From assembly GCA_014896305.1 (NCBI GenBank), contig JADBKQ010000010.1, positions 1-64,000 on the forward strand: DNA of 64,000 nucleotides. The letters run 5' to 3'. Shown piece after piece: positions 63,064 to 64,000 of this stretch. A program made the position numbers and the translations under genes. The notes under the pieces were generated by a model that was not told the origin of the DNA, ran no database searches, and saw only the letters and a program-made list of their open reading frames with translations. Within the stretch, counting starts at the first letter, position 1. Every line of letters starts with the position of its first letter. Source of the DNA: Limnochordaceae bacterium (lineage in GTDB: Bacteria > Bacillota > Limnochordia > Limnochordales > DUMU01).

Positions 63064-64000
63064 GTGAGCGACACAACCTGGCTTTTCATCGTCAACCCGG
63101 TGGCTGGAGGCCGGCGTTCAGCCCGCATCTGGCCCGAATTGGCCGCGGCTATGGATCGGGCGCACGTTTCTTATGAGACGATCTTTACGCAAGGGCCTGG
63201 ACATGCGGTGGAGCTGGCCCGCGATCATCGTTTCCGTTTTGACCGCATTGTGGCGGTCGGCGGAGATGGGACCTGCCAGGAGGTAGTACGAGGGCTTACC
63301 GCTCCTCTTGACGCCGTCAGCTTACCGTCCTACGCCCGACCCATGGCCTCTGGCGATCAGCCAGTTGGCAACGCTGAGGCGCAGTCCAGCAGCCAGCCCG
63401 AGGGGGAGGCGGGCAACGCGGCTTCGGATGTCCGCAGTTCACCGGCTGGAGGAAAACGTGTTGCAGCGCTGGGCGTGCTCCCGCTCGGAACCGGTAACGA
63501 CTTCGCACGCGGGCTGGGCCTGCCCATCGCTCCGGCGGCTGCTCTCGAGTCGTTATTGACTGCGCCGGTGCAAGCAGTGGATCTGGCCAAGGTCAACGGG
63601 CGGCCGTTCATCAATGTGGCCGGCATCGGCTTCGACGCCGAGGTGGCAGCCATGATCAACCGGCTTCCTTGGCGACTTCCCGGGCCCATCCTCTATCTTG
63701 CCGGCATCCTCGTGGAGCTGATCTCTTATCGGAACGTCCCTGTCCACCTGGTTTGGGAGACCGGCGAAATGACCCGCACCAGCTTGCTGGTGGCCGTAGG
63801 TAACGGCCCTTGCTACGCAGGGGGCATGAAAATGTGCCCGCAGGCCAGCCTGGAGGACGGTCTTTTCGACGTAGTGGTCGCAGGAGACCTGAGCCGGCCT
63901 GCGGTCATGCGGTTGCTCCCCAGGGTGTTTAAGGGTACGCACATCCAGGATCCCAGAGTTGAGGTGTTTCGCTGCCGTCACCTTCGGGTGGAAGGCCCTG
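63064..64000 (+). CDS. Diacylglycerol/lipid kinase family, 3' end cut off
   Basis: 312 codons visible; the gene runs past the window end. GTG 63064 has GAGGG 8 nt upstream. The DagK/YegS catalytic domain shows FIVNPVAGGRR, VAVGGDGTCQEVVRG, LGVLPLGTGNDFARGLGLP, FINVAGIGFDAEV and NGPCYAGGMKMCPQA. Between GGDGT and PLGTGNDF lies a Ser/Gln/Glu/Gly-rich insert of about 50 residues (DNA about 63325-63460); these motifs are normally about 25-30 residues apart. It phosphorylates a lipid, probably diacylglycerol, for phospholipid recycling. Confidence 0.88.
   Translation, partial: MSDTTWLFIVNPVAGGRRSARIWPELAAAMDRAHVSYETIFTQGPGHAVELARDHRFRFDRIVAVGGDGTCQEVVRGLTAPLDAVSLPSYARPMASGDQPVGNAEAQSSSQPEGEAGNAASDVRSSPAGGKRVAALGVLPLGTGNDFARGLGLPIAPAAALESLLTAPVQAVDLAKVNGRPFINVAGIGFDAEVAAMINRLPWRLPGPILYLAGILVELISYRNVPVHLVWETGEMTRTSLLVAVGNGPCYAGGMKMCPQASLEDGLFDVVVAGDLSRPAVMRLLPRVFKGTHIQDPRVEVFRCRHLRVEGP

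Overview
The window is GC-rich and densely coded. It comes from a spore-forming member of the Firmicutes (Bacillota), most likely a deep-branching, high-GC clostridial or Limnochordia/Symbiobacterium-like lineage. The evidence is a ctsR-mcsA-mcsB-clpC-radA-disA operon beside carD and a yacL-type PIN/TRAM gene, a spoIIE gene, a PdaB-type deacetylase, SPW, DUF1540, DUF421 and DUF441 proteins, strong AGGAGG ribosome sites, frequent GTG/TTG starts and sigma-A-like TTGACA/TATAAT promoters. Species cannot be named from the sequence alone.

Layout. 1-1240: no convincing gene, but two families of short degenerate repeats that look like remains of a mobile element. 1240-14370: yacL, carD, a small conserved Cys-containing gene, then the stress/DNA-integrity operon (disA, radA, clpC, mcsB, mcsA, ctsR, all leftward) with a recognisable CtsR operator. 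Upstream lie a tandem Myb/SANT-like coiled-coil protein and a menaquinone-type methyltransferase. 14527-15898: a decayed IS256-family element. 16090-20339: an orphan sugar-binding protein, a FUN14-like membrane protein and a ComFA-type DNA-uptake helicase. 20675-27326: a five-gene operon for a split, archaeal-type glutamate synthase (4Fe-4S protein, FAD oxidoreductase, glutaminase domain, FMN synthase domain, GXGXG domain). 27784-29887: an ABC-2 exporter with a long structured leader. 30596-40524: a carbohydrate cluster (binding protein, two permeases, a DUF6259-like putative glycosidase, SIS isomerase, BadF/NAGK-type kinase, HutC-type GntR regulator, and a divergent TIM-barrel isomerase), probably for an amino-sugar-containing oligosaccharide. 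40510-49284: RND exporter with a LolA-like partner, cell-wall amidase, DUF421, DUF441, an MFS transporter and a polysaccharide deacetylase. 49533-58864: YchF-like ATPase, birA, folB, ftsH, tilS, SPW protein, spoIIE. 59296-64000: DUF1540, zinc-ribbon/DUF1232 protein, an LpxA-like acyltransferase with a DegT aminotransferase, and a diacylglycerol-kinase-family gene cut by the window end.

The most unusual genome-wide signal is that many conserved enzymes carry in-frame, Ala/Gly/Ser/Thr/Pro-rich low-complexity inserts or tails at loop positions (YacL, RadA, MenG, ComFA, all glutamate synthase subunits, SIS protein, kinase, BirA, TilS, DagK and others). A second is that at least five transcription units end in strong GC-rich hairpins with no U-tract. 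A third is an LpxA homologue in which the four histidines aligned with E. coli LpxA H122, H125, H144 and H160 are all replaced.
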